DNA of 64,000 nt from Saccharomyces mikatae IFO 1815. Its lineage: Eukaryota; Ascomycota; Saccharomycetes; Saccharomycetales; Saccharomycetaceae. The first letter of the stretch is position 1. Every line of letters starts with the position of its first letter. The position numbers and the translations under genes were made by a program. The notes beneath the pieces are model-generated. The model was not told the DNA's origin, did not search any database, and saw only the letters and a program-made list of their open reading frames with translations. The stretch covers positions 1,302,001 through 1,366,000 of the forward strand of contig NC_079259.1 in assembly GCF_947241705.1 (NCBI RefSeq). The letters are read 5' to 3'. Shown one piece after another: positions 63,057 through 64,000 of this stretch.

Positions 63057-63363
63057 TAACATCTTGTAATATTAGTAATACGTAAACACAAAATATAAAG
63101 AAATTTATATATTTACTATTGCCTTTATAGACACATGCTCATATATTCATCATAAAGAGTGACTCTTTTGATTATGGATTCAATAATGTGTTACAACTAC
63201 AGTTTACGACCATATTTTTTATATTTAGAGACAAGTTGGTGGCTGGAAACTGTGAAAAACAAGTTACCATAAAAAAGATAAAAAAAATTCTTATAGTATA
63301 TAACAAGTAACAACTAAGAGATACTCGTATAAAATTAGAAGTAATACTTGAACGAAAGTAGTG
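63057..63363. other. Convergent TRS31 / PRP3 region with candidate replication origin
   Basis: 307 bp, very AT-rich and between two 3' ends, which suits both termination and an ARS. It contains TTTTATATTTA at 63217-63227, an 11-of-11 match to the ARS consensus WTTTAYRTTTW, and a 10-of-11 match on the other strand near 63091. I vaguely recall an ARS in this interval in S. cerevisiae but cannot confirm it. Confidence 0.35.
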
Positions 63364-64000
63364 TCATGTTTGAACTGGTGAATAAAAATGTTCCGAGTCA
63401 AACTGACCCAACGTACGTAGTAAAGAGTCTTGATCATCACATACTTTCATAAACCAGCCTTTGAATTTACAATCTTTTAAATAACCTTCCCATGTTTTTG
63501 TAACTGAATTGTCATGCATATTCATTTTCACATCTTCATTGCTTGTATGTAGTTCGAAGTCTTCATTCCACTTTATCCTTCTCATCACCAAATTTTCATA
63601 AAACTTGCATGCCTTTTCGTCACCTACAACTATGATTATTCCTGGCCCGTCATCACGTATGCGAAGACACAAACCCTTCAAGAATAACTCTTTACTATTC
63701 ATCTTTAACTTAAATCGTATCTTAGGGTTCTGTAAGTTTTTGAACTGGAATACTTTACAATAGTATAGCGACGGTTTTTCGGCTTTTACATTCTGTGTTT
63801 CTTTTCTTCTCTTTATAGCTTCTTCGTGCCTTTTTTCATTATCTTCCAGGTGTTTTCTCTTCCTTATATTTACTTGTTCTTTCACTTCTTTTTCCCAAGC
63901 AGTTGGATCCGTTATATTTTGGTCATTCTCGTAGACACTCATCATATTGCTTAGTTTAACTTTTGGTCCTGGCTTGGGTAATAGCCCCAATTTAATCTTC
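63364..64000 (-). CDS. PRP3: Prp3, U4/U6 snRNP protein (C-terminal part only)
   Basis: Splicing factor of the U4/U6-U5 tri-snRNP. Only the last 211 or so residues lie in the window; the frame runs off the right edge ([20 protein letters not shown]) and the start is outside (469 aa in S. cerevisiae). The visible part contains the conserved linker [17 protein letters not shown] and a charged helix [21 protein letters not shown]. The C-terminal DUF1115-like RNA-binding domain contains [34 protein letters not shown] cut at [12 protein letters not shown] at 63990 is internal and not a start. Confidence 0.95.
   Translation of the reverse strand, partial: KIKLGLLPKPGPKVKLSNMMSVYENDQNITDPTAWEKEVKEQVNIRKRKHLEDNEKRHEEAIKRRKETQNVKAEKPSLYYCKVFQFKNLQNPKIRFKLKMNSKELFLKGLCLRIRDDGPGIIIVVGDEKACKFYENLVMRRIKWNEDFELHTSNEDVKMNMHDNSVTKTWEGYLKDCKFKGWFMKVCDDQDSLLRTLGQFDSEHFYSPVQT

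Overview
The window is a gene-dense, AT-rich yeast chromosome segment. Gene order, protein lengths and protein sequences match the right arm of Saccharomyces cerevisiae chromosome IV from DOT1 to PRP3 (YDR440W to YDR473C in that numbering, recalled and not searched). Many proteins differ from the S. cerevisiae versions I remember by roughly one residue in ten, more in disordered parts, so a non-cerevisiae Saccharomyces such as S. mikatae, S. kudriavzevii or S. jurei is more likely than S. cerevisiae. That species call is an inference. Both ends cut through genes: DOT1 lacks about its first four codons and PRP3 has only its C-terminal part.

Layout. 1-9.9 kb: DOT1 (H3K79 methyltransferase), APT2, SSN2/MED13 with a polyglutamine tract, and the putative lipase YDR444W. 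10.0-12.5 kb: the only accessory region, with a tRNA-Lys(CUU) gene and, starting about 110 bp upstream of it, a nest of Ty4-type (tau) and Ty1/Ty2-type (delta) solo LTRs, then about 0.9 kb without a clear gene. 12.5-21 kb: ECM11, RPS17B (intron), ADA2, UTP6, RPS18A (intron), YHP1. 21.6-28 kb: PPN1, a multiply broken TSA2 peroxiredoxin gene, GUK1, NHX1. 28.5-42 kb: the giant HECT ligase TOM1, HEH2, PFA5. 42.5-52 kb: TFB3, MFA1 (a-factor precursor), a small PPxY protein, MRPL28, STP1, SPP41. 52-64 kb: RMT2, PKH3, TLG1, SDC1, UGO1, RPL27B (intron), the snoRNA snR13, TRS31 and the end of PRP3.

There are no operons. Each gene is its own transcription unit and functions are mixed: chromatin (DOT1, ADA2, SDC1), transcription (SSN2, TFB3, STP1, YHP1), ribosome and rRNA (RPS17B, RPS18A, RPL27B, UTP6, snR13), splicing (SPP41, PRP3), trafficking (NHX1, TLG1, TRS31), mitochondria (MRPL28, UGO1). 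Readable control sites include tandem Rap1-like sites at the ribosomal protein genes, PAC and RRPE boxes at UTP6, an alpha2-Mcm1 operator plus pheromone element at MFA1, and a Tbf1 site at snR13.

I found no undescribed multi-gene system. The most notable points are the decay of TSA2 from several independent lesions; the nested LTR cluster with two exact 5-bp target duplications and an unevenly diverged older tau; a changed PRPP loop in APT2; an apparently displaced start in YDR444W; and a short reading frame overlapping the PKH3 start. Several starts were moved to the first ATG because the longest open frame began at TTG or GTG, which nuclear yeast genes rarely use.
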